This document shows positions 22,846 through 36,331 of a stretch of DNA of 64,000 bases, one piece after another. Below the pieces are notes generated by a model. The model ran no database searches. It worked only from the letters and a program-made list of their open reading frames with translations, and was not told where the DNA came from. The stretch covers positions 70,915,667-70,979,666 of the forward strand of contig CM070715.1 of NCBI GenBank assembly GCA_036346275.1, written 5' to 3'. The stretch is from Otatea glauca (Eukaryota; Streptophyta; Magnoliopsida; Poales; Poaceae). Numbering within the stretch: position 1 is the first letter of the stretch; each line of letters opens with the position of its first letter. Made by a program: the position numbers and the translations under genes.

Positions 22846-25800
22846 TATAAGGACCCGAATCCACCGATTCGAACCCACTGTGTTTACCGCACTAGTCCCA
22901 GGATCAACGCTAGTGCACACAGCTCAACATCGGTACATATCACATCATACTCAATGATAATAGAATATTACTCCATTTATTGATATAGCTAAGTGTATGA
23001 TCTTATGACCGACTTACATTATTAAGCCACGCAGGGCAAAACGGGAAATATAAGCTAATAATTAAGCAGCGAAAAATAGAAAACGTAGATAGCTCATCAG
23101 TTCACCACAGGCAACCGACAAGGCTCGGACCCTAATGACTCGTGTCCTCCTGGAACTCCTCCTCCAACACAGGTGTAGATTCTTCGACTGTTGATTATTG
23201 TTGTTGGTAAGGGTGAGTACTTAAAGCACTCAACAAGTTGTGCACAGGATGCAATTCTATGTAACTATATGTAAGGCTTATTCTAATGGATAGGCTATCA
23301 TGGCTATTTTGCAATAAGCAACATTTATGAACAAATACAATAAATAGATTGTAAAGACTGTAAAACAAATAACAATAAATAGATTCAGCATTTCTGAAGT
23401 AAACCAAGTTTCCAATTCTAAGTCAAATTCCATCTTCCACATGGCATTCCGCCATCCCAACCAAGTTGTTCAATTAATTAAGCTAACCCTTAACTGTAAT
23501 TCCCGAGCATTGCTCAATACCGCGAGCACGGCTATCCGAATAGTTTCACACTCTACAAAGGTTATGCACTTTACCCACGTGATACAACCAAACACCACCA
23601 AGGCGAGTGATTATAACAAAGCCTTTACAATGCGCTGGCTTAACCCGGTACCACCCGCTAAGGTTTCAACACTTGTGGGACTAGTTACCACATCCAGGGC
23701 CCCCCTCTTGCACCATGTGAATTACTCCATATCTCGGAAACTCACACCGACCACGATAGTACCAAAATTAGGACATTGCAAATTAATCAGCTAGGCTGGC
23801 CCATACCAGACATGTGGTTGCATGATTGACTCAGGTCAAAGGTTTGCAAGGTTAAGTCCTTAGAGTGATCAAGGCAAGACATCCACATACCCTCTGCCCA
23901 TCGGGCCCACCTTGGCATACTCGTCCCTTGTCACTTGCCCCAATCTAAGTGATTACCACCCAATTGATTACCATGCACAACGTGCCATCAACAATTCAAC
24001 ATCGTTGCGTGACATGACTCGCCACAACAACACAAGTTCATAACATCGTTCCATATTCCATTAGTCAAGATTAATTATCAATGATTCAATCACATGTGAT
24101 GACGTGGCATGGCTAAGCAACTAATACGGTCTAAACATCCCATGTTGATTATTATTACTAACCAACTATAATGAACCAATCTAGGGTGACAATAGATCAT
24201 GGCATAAAATGACAAGGTAAGGTGTAGATCAAATTGGTATAATAGCTAAGTCCCAATTTAATCTGAAACAATTGTTTACTTGAAATAATATGCAATAGGG
24301 TAAAACAAATATAGCAATTTTATAAACATGGATTCAACATGATCAAAGCACAACTTGCCTTGGAATAGGTCCTGATATTGATCTGGAGCTTGTTCTTGAG
24401 TTGCTGGATCTTCCTCCGAAGCGTCGCACAATTCAACGTCTATGCGTACTGAAGGAGAAAAGCAAATAAATACCAAAATAGAGAGCAAATGAACTCCAAA
24501 AATCAATTAAAATTCACCATTAAATAGATCTCAATTTTAAAAAAATTTAGAAATTTGAATCACTCAAATCTGTGTTAAGATGTAAAAGATATAGCCTTTT
24601 GAAGTTTGAATAAATACTGAAATTACAGAAATTAGAAAACCGAATTTAACAGAATTATTTTTAAACTGAAAAACTGATTTATGACGTCAGCGTGACCTCA
24701 TGATGACATCATCATCACAGAATTTCCAATCGGATTATTTTCCAATTGAAAAATGCAATTATGACGCAAGCATGACGTCAGCCTGATTTGGAACCAATCC
24801 GACGCTGACACGTGTTGCGGTGCATGAACTCGGTCCACGGCGCAGCGCTGAACCACGGTGGACTCGGTCCATGATGCCTCGGCACCCGTTCTCGACACGC
24901 AGCGGCGTCCGATTGGCCCATCCCTGCGTCGGAAAACCCACCGCACAGATCGCATCTAACGGCTACTGATCTCAACCTTACGTGGCTAGATCCTGATCCC
25001 TCTCTGGAGATCCGACGGCTATGGCTAGCCCCGACCGAATCTGAGTCACGGCGATGCGGCACTCACCGGACGCGAAGAAGAAGACGACGGCTCGGTGCTA
25101 CGGTGAGCTTCTCGGCTCGGATCCAACTCGATCTGACGCGGCTTGCTGCGACGGTCTCAGAGGTCCTCACACGCGGCGACAGATGACGAAACGGTGGCGC
25201 TCTTTTGAAGAAAACTGCGGCGGCTGCGTCCTTCACTCCGGCGAGCTCCTGGGCGCGCTTCGATAGAACTCTCGCGAAACGGTTCCGATCGAAAGCCGCG
25301 GTACACCAAGACGAACCTCGGAGAGGCTGCAGGCCCCCTTAAATAGTCTCTACGGTCGCGTACGGCGCTAGGAAACCAATCGACGCGGCGGCGATGTCCA
25401 GCTCAGATACGGCGACGGCGTCCGAGTCCTTCGTGAACACGACGACTGACAACCATCCGATGGCGGACGAACGGCTGCGATTCGCGGTGACTTGGTTGGA
25501 TCAGATCCGCCCGAACTAACTAACGAACACGATCTTCCCTTTCCTAAACCGGTACGGCTTACTCCTAATCGTCCGATCCCGATCTCACGGTCAGCTAGAG
25601 CTAGGGTTGGATCTCCAGCGCGATCGCTCCTGACCGCCCGATGCAAGATCAACGGCTGGCGATGCGCACCTCAACACATAGGCCGTCGCACGCACAGCTC
25701 ATGGGCTCGGCCCATTACTGTTAAACGAAATTTTCTGGTTTTATCAATTAAAATAAATACAGAAATTCCTTTAATTGCTTTTAGGCAAATAAATTATCAA

Positions 25801-26039
25801 GAAAAAATCCAAGAAAAATCTCAAAAATACTTTGAGACATTCTGGACTCAAATAAAATATTCTTGGCAAAACTTTATTTTCACTTTGCATAAATTTAAAT
25901 AGTTTTAAGAAAAAGGTCAATATACTTAATTTAAAATCAATTCAATTACATCCAGAAAAATCCAAATAAAATTCCAAAAAATCATAATTGCACAATTAAG
26001 TAATAAAATAATATTTAGACAAAATTTTGGGATGTTACA
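22846..26039 (-). mobile_element. Solo LTR A2 (A family)
   Basis: 3194-bp solo LTR with a perfect target duplication TATCC (22841-22845 and 26040-26044) inside solo LTR B. On the minus strand it starts TGTAACATCCCAAAATTTTG and ends GGGTCCTTATA, where the usual final TG/CA pair is changed (plus strand TATAAGG instead of TGTGAGG). It belongs to a subfamily with A4 and A6. TATA-like box at 25339-25345 (minus). It holds both acidic exon candidates. Confidence 0.92.
23132..24439 (-). CDS. Putative two-exon acidic peptide gene in LTR A2 (3' exons)
   Basis: Minus strand. Exon 24359-24439 (81 nt) follows ...TACGCATAG and ends AAG|GCAAGT, the consensus of the rare GC-type donor. Exon 23132-23187 (56 nt) follows ...AATCAACAG and ends in TAG. 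Both fit one frame: the first starts with two bases of a codon and ends with one, and the second starts with the two bases needed to complete it. The first exon includes DVELCDASEEDPATQEQ, the second reads VEESTPVLEEEFQEDTSH. Both are strongly acidic and neither shows a domain I know. The intron would be 1171 bp. No ATG is in frame in the first exon, so at least one upstream exon is missing from this model; a GTGAGT donor at 25066 is a candidate end of it, but its frame does not fit. It could instead be a conserved non-coding leader. Confidence 0.45.
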
Positions 26040-29000
26040 TATCCCATCATTTAATAATTTTAAAAATTCAGAAACAGAGAGATTGAAAAACTGAAAATGG
26101 TAATGTCAGAATTATTAAACTTAAAATATACAATATAAAAATATGAAAATTTTATATCATGTCAATAATGCCATTACATATCTTTATAAAAAGTTTCATA
26201 AAATAATAAACTGAGTTTAATCCTAAATTAAATAAAATTCACAATCAAAAGAAAATAGCAACTATATATTGTCAGATTTATATAAATATGTTTATAAATA
26301 ATTTTTATCTAAAACTTTTACTTGACCCTTATCTATTCCTTGCCGACCTGTACAAAAAGTTTTATAAAATATTAAGCCTGTATGCTGACCCAAACCTTGA
26401 TTTTATCTCGTGCTGTCCAGAGTCTTCATGCATTTTACTCTCTTCTTTCTCTGACAAGTGGGCCCATCCTAGCCAGCCGTCCCCCTGCCGACTTCTCCCT
26501 CTCCCACTGCCAGCCGTGGCCCACTCGTCAATTCTCTTTCTTCTTCCTTTTCCCCTCTCCTCCTCAATATTTCTCGCAGAGACTGAGCTCGCGCCGCCTC
26601 TGTTCTTTGTCGCCATCTCGCCGCAGTCCATCGCCCGAGGTGCCAACTTGCTGCTCTTACCTGAGTTGTCTCGATTGTCAGCCCGCTGGATTTGCTCTGA
26701 CTCGGCCGAGAAACCTCTCGCGCGTGCAACCAGCCAAGCCGCCATTCTTCTCCCGTGTTCAAACTCTGTGTTCACCGCCTTACCTCATCTATTTAAACCC
26801 CGCAAAGCTGCATCTAGACCTTTATGCTCTCCTCAGCCCACCCTACTACCAAAACTTCGCACAAAATTGCCACAGCTTCTCCGACTCCGGCGAAATCAGT
26901 AGAAAGGGGGAAAAGCTTGATTTTCTTCTCCGGTGAACCTCAGCCCAAATCATTCAGCTCGTAGCCTCCTGGTAGAACCTAAAGCCTATCCCTAACCTTG
27001 CTTGAGCCCCTTCTTCTCCGGTGAGCTGCTGCGCCGTGTTCTTCCGCCGCATCCTCCTGCGCACGGTGAGAACTCCCTTCCGCATATTCTCCTTCCTAGT
27101 TAAGTGACAAAATCAAGTCCTTGTAGCACGTTGATGCTCATCCGAACCTCACTTTCCATTAAAACATCATAAAAACCGAGTTGTGCTCGCCGGCCATGGT
27201 GTCGCCGCCCCTCCCATGGTGGCGAGTCGATTTCGGTCACCTCCGGCCGAGATATCACCACCCTCGTGTGCGCAATAACGAGCTCAAGCTATCCGTGCCA
27301 CCGATTCGCCTCTTTCGGCAAAACCTCGCCGCCGGCGAACTCTATTTGCCCTGCTCTGCCTCGGCTTTATGCCATGCGGGACCGACCCGTCAGCCTCTCG
27401 CATAAGTCAGCCTCGCTGCGCTTTGGGCCCCGCACGTCAATGTCATGCACACTCGGCCTCTCTCTGCCATCCGGACCCAGCTGACAGTGCCTTATCCCAG
27501 CGCAAGCCCAAAAAGGAAAGCGCATTTCCATGGCGAAAGTGCACTTTCTGTTTTTGGCAGTTTCTCTGATTTTCAGTATTTCCAAATCCTAGATCATTCA
27601 AATGTTTATAACTTCTACATTTCAGCTCCAAATAAAATGAAATAAATCTATAAATTCATGATAAATCGTGTAGGTTCAGAATATACAAAAATATTTTGGA
27701 AATGAACTATATTTAAATTTTAAATTCAATTTAAAGAAAGGGATCAAAAGAATGTCATATGTAGAATTTTTGCAAATAAACTCCAATTTGAATGAAATCA
27801 ATTTTGTTAGAAACTTTAATTACTCAGGAACCTAAATATGCAAAATAATTTATATTTTGACTTGATTTACATCATTTTCTAAAGTAAGTTGTTTCCAATG
27901 TGTTAAATATTCAAATATGAATATCTTTTGCAAAAATGATTCAATTCATGTCAAATCAGTTTATGTGTGTTTAAAAGCTAGTAATCTACTTATATATATA
28001 CAAAAACATTTAGAATTGAATCTAGTTTGAATTAAATTTGAAATAGATTATTTTCCAACACAATAAAAGTCAAAATAAATTAACTTAAAACATACAAGTT
28101 CAAATAATAGTAAAATGATTCCTAGATCCTTAAACAAACCATAATACCCCTGTTATGCAAGAATACCTCATGTTTGTGCATATTTGAATTAAGTTCATAT
28201 TAAATCTTAATGTTTACTTATATGAAGAACATCTCGGATAAATGCAAAATACTGTGAAACTAACTTTAAAACAACCTTAATGGTGTCCCATGCTAATGCC
28301 AGAAAGATGAATAAATAATCATGTAAGGGTCAGTTGCAAACTAAGAACTAAAATTGAACCCTTGTCGCATAAAAGTTAGAATCACTTAAGCATTTTCAAC
28401 AGCCCGTAGAATATCTCGTCTTAATGAAAATATTATGAAGATCAGTTTAGAAATAATATTTAGGATATGTACTACCATAATCTCAAAAAATATTCTTGTT
28501 ACAACTTGCTTTTCAACTAAATCTTGCTAGTTAAATACCCTTAAGTAATATGGTCGTCGTAACCCTTAATATCATATAAGCTGTTTCGGTAATGAATATA
28601 ATGTCTCGTCTAAACACTAAAATGTATAAAATTAGCTTAGAAATGTTCTTCAAAGTATAGAATATAATATTCTGAAGAAATAATCTTATTTCATCATGTT
28701 TTGCATATAAATCCAAATAGCCGAATAACCTTAAGTATTATGTTTTATGGACTCAATTATATGAATAAAGCAAACTTCGAAATAATAAAAAAATATGTAA
28801 TTTGTATCACCAGAACCTTCTTAAAAACCATGAGTACATAATTAGTAGCCTAACTCAACAGATCTAACTTATATGAAACCTTCTCATACAAATCGTTTGT
28901 AATCAAGAACTATTCATGCATAGCATGTAACATGTTGTCTAATATCTTAATCTTATTAATCCAGATAATTTTAGCATCTACAATTCAAAGTTATAAATAC

Positions 29001-30879
29001 AAGAATTCATAATTTTAGCCTCTTGAATTCGTAAATCAAGAATAGATAATCTATAAAAGAAGTCATACCTTGCTATCATAAAAACCTTAACTTTTGAATA
29101 CTTGTTTATCTGGAAAACAATATGTGGAATCATACAACTTAAACCCTAAAACATTCCTATTTTCTGTAATGAATCTTTATTTGATTTTCTAACTGTTTTC
29201 TTTTTGCCCTTATTAAAGTTGAATATTTGCTATATTTCCGATTGAACGACGTGTAGAATCCGACGTCGCTAGCTCCGTTGTTACTTCAGTCAGCCGTGAC
29301 TTCGTCTTCATTGTAAGCAATGAACAAGCAAGGCAAGCACCCCATTTGATCATATTGACCCCAGTTTTATAAATGGTTTCATAAAATGTTTTACCGCATA
29401 CGTTACTTTTATTAAAGTCTGCTATATTGTGGGTATTGGTAGATGTACCTGTAGTTTCATAGAACTTCTTTGATAAGTATGGATTTGTGAACCTTGATAA
29501 CCCTAGAATAACTTATACAATAATTGATGTCAATTTGGGTTACTCACACTTAGTGTTATGCTTAGCCATGTTTAAAGCAACATAAAACTTTGACATTATT
29601 AAAAATGTTGGATATGACATTAAATGGGTATGACCATTTTATGGTTGGTATTTTGGTTGGAAAAATGGAAATAAAACTATGGTTTAGATGCGGGCAATTA
29701 TTGGCAATAGCCGGGTGTACAAGGGACTTGTACGTAGTGTAGGGGAAGATTATTGCCCGTGTCGGATTAAGGACCGAACTACGTGTTCGTTAAACCCAAG
29801 AATTAACGTACAAACCACAAGTGCTGGTATGGGACATCCTTAAACCAATTAAGTTATCTGGTTTAACTTTGCACATTGGTAGGCTGGAGTAGTACGAGCT
29901 TCTTCAGTGACTGGTTGCTCGGATGGCGCCCACACCGATGTGTTGGGAGTCACGTTTGCTGATACAACGGTGTACGCCATACTATGGATATGCTTATTCA
30001 TTCTTGTGCAAAGGATCGCATAAACGTTTACACCATAGTACGGGTTTATCGACACCGGGCTAGTGCAAAGTTAATCCAGGTAATGTAAAGGTTTCCATCA
30101 TGAGCATTCTGGCCATTACGCCAAAGGTGCGTGAACTATGCGGTAAAAAGAAAAGGTCATGACTTGTGGGTAAAGATGTACACCTCTGAGAGTGTAAAAC
30201 TTTTTGAAAAGCCGTTCCAGCGGTTATGGGAATCTTGGTGCGCCAGCACTAGTTAGTTGTTTTTATTTTCATCAAAACTGGATTCTACCGGGTGTTGGTA
30301 GAAGTTGATTCGTGGATATGGTCATGATACCCAGGTACATGAGACTTATTTATGCTTATATACTGTTACTTTCCGTGTTAAATTACTTTTAATTAAATTC
30401 CATTTTGTAATCTACTATTCTGTATTTACATTCCAAATTGGCTTTATGCAAATTAACCGTAGTAGGCTTTCCTTTGAAATGGCTTGCATATATCATAGGT
30501 TTTGCATAAGTCTTGCGGAGTACGAAAGTACTCACCCTTGCTTAATTGTTGTTTTTAGGTAAAGAATCAGATTAGCTCGATGAAACATTTTTGTCGTAGG
30601 ATTCGAGACATTGACGATGAGTTTCTAGGGATTATGCCTTGTCAGTTGCCTAAGGGTTGGATGGGCACACTACAAGAATTTTAATCCTTTCCGCTGCACT
30701 TCACTCTGTATCGTAAAACTATATTGTATAAATTACCATTATCATTTGTAATAAAGAGTATGGATGTGATATCAATTGTTGTAAATGTGCGTGCTAGCCA
30801 CTAATCATGGGACTAGTACTGTATGCATATGAGATTTCTATTTTTGCATTTATGTGAAAATGGGGGTCATTACACCACT

Positions 30880-31189
30880 ATACTGATCATCACTGCACAC
30901 ACATCACTTTCATGTGAACCCCATCACAGGTGCATACTCAGAAAAACATGTGACCCTTCTTTTACCATTAATGCTTTTATTCCAACACTTCACCTTCCAT
31001 CATCTCAGTCATCTTTACTTTATTTCTTTACACAAGAAAATATTTACATGGAATTCATCGCTAGTCGCTTTTCCTTTACAAACGAGAATATGACACTTGC
31101 ATAGGATAAAATCATCGATCTAAACTTCCTCGATTGACGTTGGCGCTGAAGTGTTGACTGGAACAGAATTGAGATTGACTTGAACTGTT
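30880..31189 (-). pseudogene. pol: Gag-protease junction of element A (decayed)
   Basis: Sequence between solo LTR B and the last zinc knuckle of gag, on the minus strand. No continuous frame. By position it should encode the end of gag and the start of protease, but no D-T/S-G active site could be read. Confidence 0.45.
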
Positions 31190-32560
31190 GCGATCACTTT
31201 CTTATGAGCGAATTATTAGTAAAATGCCCAGGCTTGTTGCAGGTATAACAAAGCTTAAGACAAGATCTCTTTCTTGAGCATTTGTCGAACGGGGCAGTGT
31301 CTTTATTTAAACGCCTCTTTTTCAACTGATTCTCCGCACAGACTTCTCTTGCGATTTTACTGCTCTCGTTTGGCGTTATGAACTTGACTTAGGTAACTTC
31401 TGGAACATCCATGGCCGCAGACAATGATTGTCTTCTCTGTGGGCATCGATTAGCATAATGGCCTTCCTTGTGACAGTTGTAACACACCCATGTTTGTGTT
31501 GTGCGACTACATGTACATTGTTGTCCTCTTGCTGTGTCAAAGCTGGTTGCTTCGTAGGGCATTCCCTAGCCCAATGACCTTCTTCATCACACAGGAAACA
31601 TGCTGTTGGTAACTGTCAATTACTTCTTTCTTGATGAGGGCCAACAGGATTAAGGTATTGTGTCTTTAGCTCTTCGAGCGGCACCATTTTTGCAGCTGAC
31701 GTTCCACCTCTTCTTGACAACTCTTGAGCAACTATGGCTCGAAGATTCTTTTGTTGATGCTGGGTTACAGCAGTAACTATTAGATCCAAGGGACATTGAG
31801 CTGGACCATGATCTCGACCTTCACACAAGTAACATGTGATGTCACTCATAGGACCCTCTCCAAGAGAATGACTTCCTTCACAGCTGGAGCAATTAATCGA
31901 ATGCTCATCAGCGGTATGTCCTATTTCTCCACAGCGAATGCACGCACGATCTTCTGACTTGTTTGGTTGACAGCACTTCAGAGAGCAACGCTTAGATGTC
32001 GAACAAGGTGCAGGGATAGTATTATGCTCCGTATTTACCGTGACCATACTATCTCCAGGTGAGGCAAAGAGATTACAAAAAGCAACAACAAATTCATTCC
32101 AAGTGATATTCGGTGGGCTTCATGAACATCGCAATATTTCTTCCACCATTCCGCAGCAATTCCTTGCAACTGATAAGAAGCATACAGGACTTTCTCATCG
32201 CCTTCACACTGAGCAATGAGAAGCTTCCTCTCAATGGTCTTGAGCCAATCATCCGCTTCCGAAGGTAACGCATTTCCTGAAAACACCGGCGGACGAGTCC
32301 TTATGAATTCTGAAAACCTTGAGTAGGAACGGAAACCATTGGTAGCAGCTTGGAACACTTTTTTGACATTGGCTTGGTCAGTCATATTCTGCATTTGTTT
32401 CATCATTGCATGCATCAACTGAGTCTAAGCAGTCAAGAACTCTCTAGAACTCTGCATATCCACATGTACTAACGGTTGAAGAACTAATCCATTATTGAGA
32501 TTCTCCTTGGATTGATTTTTACTTCCACTGATTCTGTTGTTTCCACAAATCTGAACCATC
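31190..32560 (-). pseudogene. gag: gag of element A with a row of CCHC zinc knuckles
   Basis: Capsid part at 32035-32418 (minus): PPVFSGNALPSEADDWLKTI and LQGIAAEWWKKYCDVHEAH, typical of chromovirus gag. After one shift (about 32060) the nucleocapsid part begins. Six CCHC-like knuckles follow: 31901-31942 (CIRCGEIGHTADEH, last Cys now His), one incomplete near 31870-31890 (CSSC), 31793-31834 (CYLCEGRDHGPAQC), 31559-31600 (CFLCDEEGHWAREC), 31443-31484 (CYNCHKEGHYANRC) and 31209-31250 (CYTCNKPGHFTNNS, last Cys now Ser). Three are complete C-x2-C-x4-H-x4-C. A TGA at about 31616 and at least one shift break the frame. Element 1 shows only one knuckle, so this gag is unusual. Knuckles bind element RNA. 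Confidence 0.8.
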
Positions 32561-33200
32561 TGCTTGATTGCTCCACTGGGTTAGGGAAGAGAGAAATAGC
32601 ATAGGTAAGAAGCAGGGATCCTAAAGCAGGGGAGATAGGTTTAACCCAATAACTTAAGAAAACAACATTAATAACTTGGTATGGTTGATTATATAAGCCT
32701 AAAAGCTCTGCAACACATACTGCACACTCAGCAATCAAGGAAAAACCAATTCAACCTATACACACAAAACTACCACCTACAGGGGTAACACTTCTATCTT
32801 AAGCAAACACGGCTCCCACACATGAGTCTCAACTGGCTACTCGAAGCATAGATCTTCTAGCTTTTGGAACACTTCATAGATCTACTCCTTCCTTGAGCTC
32901 GATGATTCCTTCCTTCATGATTTCCAGGGTCGACAGCAAGCACTTGATGCTTTCTTCTAAGGTGTGGTATATCGTCAACTACTAAGATAACCCAGATAAG
33001 GTTTTTAACTCGATCCAGCAAGGGAAAGAGAAAAAAAATCAGCAGAGGAAAAGAGAGAAATTTTGACGAGGGAAGGAATAGAAGAATGAGATAAGTCAAG
33101 AACATATTATTCTTCCAAATTAATTCTTTCCTATAGAAAATGATTTTGAAGATCCTATAGAGACGACCAGACTATCTAGGGTCAAGGCCTACAGTCAGTA
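32561..33200 (-). other. 5' leader of element A
   Basis: From the primer-binding site to gag. The decayed gag start is probably in 32410-32600 (VDMQ-type wording near 32450, as in element 1). The rest shows no supported frame and no ORF0. Confidence 0.5.
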
Positions 33201-33214
33201 TGGCTCTGATACCA
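33201..33214 (-). promoter_or_regulatory. Primer-binding site of element A
   Basis: Minus strand TGGTATCAGAGCCA, exact match to the plant initiator-Met tRNA site, four bases inside the 5' LTR end. Confidence 0.92.
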
Positions 33215-33218
33215 CTTC

Positions 33219-36200
33219 TGTCGAGACCCGAATATGCAAATCCGGACCCTCTGTGTATACTGCACTAGTCCAGGATAACGCTAGTGCACACAAGCTCAAC
33301 ATCGGTGAATATCACAATCATACACAGCGGAAACATTATGAAAGACATCATATGATATATACTACTAGTTGAATGACCTTATGGTCCACTTACATGACTA
33401 TGCCTCGCAAGGCTGAATAACACATTAAACTGCAGCGGAATGAAAATGTAGACAACCCCTCAGTATACCACAGGCAACTGACAAGGCTTGCGCCCTAAAC
33501 ACTCGTCTCTTCTTGGACTCCTCCTCTAGCATTGATGCAAACTCCTCAACTGGTGATGTTGTTGTTGGCAAGGGTGCACAGAATGAAATTCTAACATAGC
33601 TATATGCAAGGCTTATTCCAAAGGATAGGCTATCATGGCTATTTTGCCACAAAGCAGCATTTATGAACAAATAAAATAAATAGATTGTAAAGACCGTAAA
33701 ACAAATAACAATAATAGATAGATTCAGCATTTCTCAAGTAAACCAAGTTTTCTGATCCTAAATCAACTTTCAACCTTCCACATGGCAATCCCACCATCAC
33801 AACCAAGTTTTCCATTTAATTAAACTAACCCTTAACTGTAATTCTCGAGCATTGCTCAATACCGCGAGCAAGACTATTCGAATAGATTTACAATCTGCAG
33901 AGATTATGCACTTTACCCACACGACATGATATTCTCTTTGCGCCTGGCCATTAGCACACTTCCTTTGGTGTGCCGGCGGAGAAATCATGACAAAGCCTTT
34001 ACAATGCTCCGGATTAACCCGGTACCACCCGCTAAGGTTTCAACACTGGTGGGACTGGTTACCACGTCCAGGGCCCCCCTCTTGCGCCATGTGAATTACT
34101 CCAAAACTCGAAAACTCACACCGACCAAGATAGTACCAAAGTTAAGACATTGCAAATTAATCAGCTAGGCTGTCCCATACTAGACATGTGGTTGCATGAT
34201 TGACTCAGGTCAAAGGCTTCCAAGGTTAAGTCCTTAGAGTGATCAAGGCAAGACATCCACATACCCTATGCCCATCGGGCCCACCTTGGCATACTCGCCC
34301 CTTGCCACTTGCCCTAATCTAAGTGATTATCGCCCAAGTTGATTACCAAGCACCACGTGCCATCAACAATTCAACATCGTTGCGTGACATGACTCGCCAC
34401 AAACAACTCAATCTCATCGTGTGATCTCACATGATATACAAGTTCATAACAATTTTCCATATTCCATTAGTCAAGATTAATTATCAATGATTCAAGCACA
34501 TATGATGTCGTGGCACAGCTAAGCAATCTACGACGGTCTAAACAGCCCATGTTGATTATCAATATTAACCAACTATTAGTTAACCTTCCTAGGGTGAAAA
34601 TTAGATCATGGCATACAAATGACAAGGTAGGGTATATAGATTAAATTGGTTGATTAACTAGATCCCAATTTAATTTGAAACAATTGTATACTTGAAATAA
34701 TATGCAATAGGGTAAAACAAATATAGCAAATTTATAAAACTGGGTTCAACATGATCAAAGCATAACTTGCCTTGGAATAGGTTCTGGCCTTGCTCTGGTA
34801 CTTGTTCTTGAGTCGACGGATCTTCCTTCGAAGCATCGCACAATTCAACGTCTACGCGTACCGAAGAAGAAAAGAAAATAAATACCAAAATAGAGAGCAA
34901 ATGAACTCAAAAAATCAAATAAAATTCTCCATTAAATATTCCTCAATTTTACAAATTTTTAGAAATTTGAATCACTCAAATTCGAGTTAAAATGCAAAAG
35001 TTATAGCCTTGAAGTTTGAATAAATACTGAAAATACATAAATTGGAAAATCAGTATTAACTGAATTATTTTTATTCTGAAAAAAAGATTTATTGTGTCAT
35101 GCTGACGTCAGAGCGACGTCATCTCCGAGCTGGCCAATCAGACGCGGCCACACGTCTCGAGTGTTTGGACTAAGTCCACCAGCCGCACCGGTTCACGGTG
35201 GACACGGCTCACGGCACTATGGGCACTGCGCCTGACACGCGGCGGCACGCGGTTGGCCGCGACGCTGGTGCAATCTGACGCGCCTAGATCCGATCGGACG
35301 GTGCTGGGCAGAGGAGCACGTGGCTACACTTTGATCGCATGATTTGAATCCGACGACTACCGGTACCCGACCTGCTTACCAAGACGTGACACAATCTGAA
35401 GCGTTTATCGAAGATCGGACGGCTGGCGACGCTCGATCCCGGCATGGCGGTGCGGTGGCACAGCTTCACCGCAGTTGGAGACGATGAAGACGTTGCGATG
35501 ATATGGAGGTCCAACGGCAATGTTTTCTGGCGGCACGGGCGCGTCTCGGAATGGGGTCTCGGATCTGGCCCTTGGAACGACAGAGATGGCAGATCGGCGG
35601 CGATTTTGGGTGAAAACTATGGCGGCTGCTTCCTTCTCCTCCGACGAGCTCTCACGCGCAGATGACGACAGCCTAGGGCTCACGGTTTGCGACAGACGCG
35701 CGGCGCGAGATGGGAAACCCGACGCACATCACGGCGCCTTAAATAGGCGCACGGGGAGGCGTGCGCAGCACGGAAATTGGAGTCGGTCTCGTGGCGGTTG
35801 TGAACTCCGGCGACGATACGGAGAGACGACGTGGCCTCATCCTGCACGTCCACGAGGCCTCCATCCAACGGCTGCGAGCGATCGACGACACGGAGAAAGC
35901 ACAGCCGTTGGATCTCAATCCACTGGTTGGCGGTTTTAGGGTTAGGGTTTTCGGCGGCAAATGGGCTGCGCGGGTTGACTTGGGCCACACAGTACATGGG
36001 CCTGCCCATTACTGTTCATTCATTTTTAAAAAGAGTTTTATTTTAAAATAATTACAGAAATTCATTTAATTATTTTTAGGCAATAAAAATATCAGGAAAA
36101 AGCCCAAGAAAATTCCCAAAAATACTTTTAGGCATTTTGGACTCAAATAAAATATTTTTGATAAAACTTTACTTTAACCTTGCATAAATTTAAATAGTTT

Positions 36201-36331
36201 TCAACAAAAGACAAATACACATAATTTAAAATTAATTCAAATAAATCCAGAAAATACAATAAATTCTAGAAAATCATAAAATACACAATTAACCAATAAA
36301 TTAATAATTAAGAAAATTTTGGGATGTTACA
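33219..36331 (-). repeat. 5' LTR of element A (A3)
   Basis: Pairs with A1; 3113 bp. The first acidic exon is intact in length and donor (34771-34851, 81 nt, AAG|GCAAGT). The second exon (near 33530) has the same frameshift as A1, so the shift predates this insertion. TATA-like box at 35739-35745 and telo-box doublet at 35934-35951, both minus strand. Confidence 0.92.

Larger units (their letters stand above)
22285..30874 (+). mobile_element. Solo LTR B (about 5.4 kb), split by A2
   Basis: TGTAACATCCCATAAAATTC at 22285 to GGGGTCATTACA at 30874, with a perfect target duplication CCACT (22280-22284 and 30875-30879). Its own sequence is 22285-22845 and 26045-30874. Same family as C and D: AT-rich start, CpG-rich core with TATA-like TATTTAA (26790-26796), a long AT-rich middle (27550-29230) with no supported gene, then the conserved GTGGGTAAAG block (30166) and the hairpin GAGTAC-GAAA-GTACTC (30518-30533). 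It interrupts element A between protease and RT. Large reading frames in 26288-26936 are in low-complexity leader-like sequence and are not called. Confidence 0.88.
16000..36331 (-). mobile_element. Element A: full-length Tekay/Del-type chromovirus
   Basis: Minus-strand Ty3/gypsy element. 5' LTR 33219-36331, PBS 33201-33214, gag 31190-32560, pol 19130-22284 (plus 30880-31190), PPT 19114-19127, 3' LTR 16000-19113. It lies in the CpG-rich core of solo LTR C with target duplication TCGGC (15995-15999) / CCGGC (36332-36336), one transition apart. It was later split by solo LTR B (22285-30874). With B removed the internal part is about 5.5 kb. Pol is heavily frameshifted and the RT catalytic box is lost. 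Confidence 0.9.

Noticed and set aside
24276..24506. Acidic frame of A2 extended upstream as a complete single-exon protein with a signal-like start
   Set aside because: The apparent first residue is a TTG codon and there is no in-frame ATG. In C the same upstream stretch has a TGA, so a splice acceptor is the better explanation.
26288..26936. Long reading frames (up to 204 codons) on the plus strand in solo LTR B
   Set aside because: Low-complexity Ser/Leu/Pro-rich translation of pyrimidine-rich leader sequence in three overlapping frames. The matching parts of C and D do not keep any of the frames.
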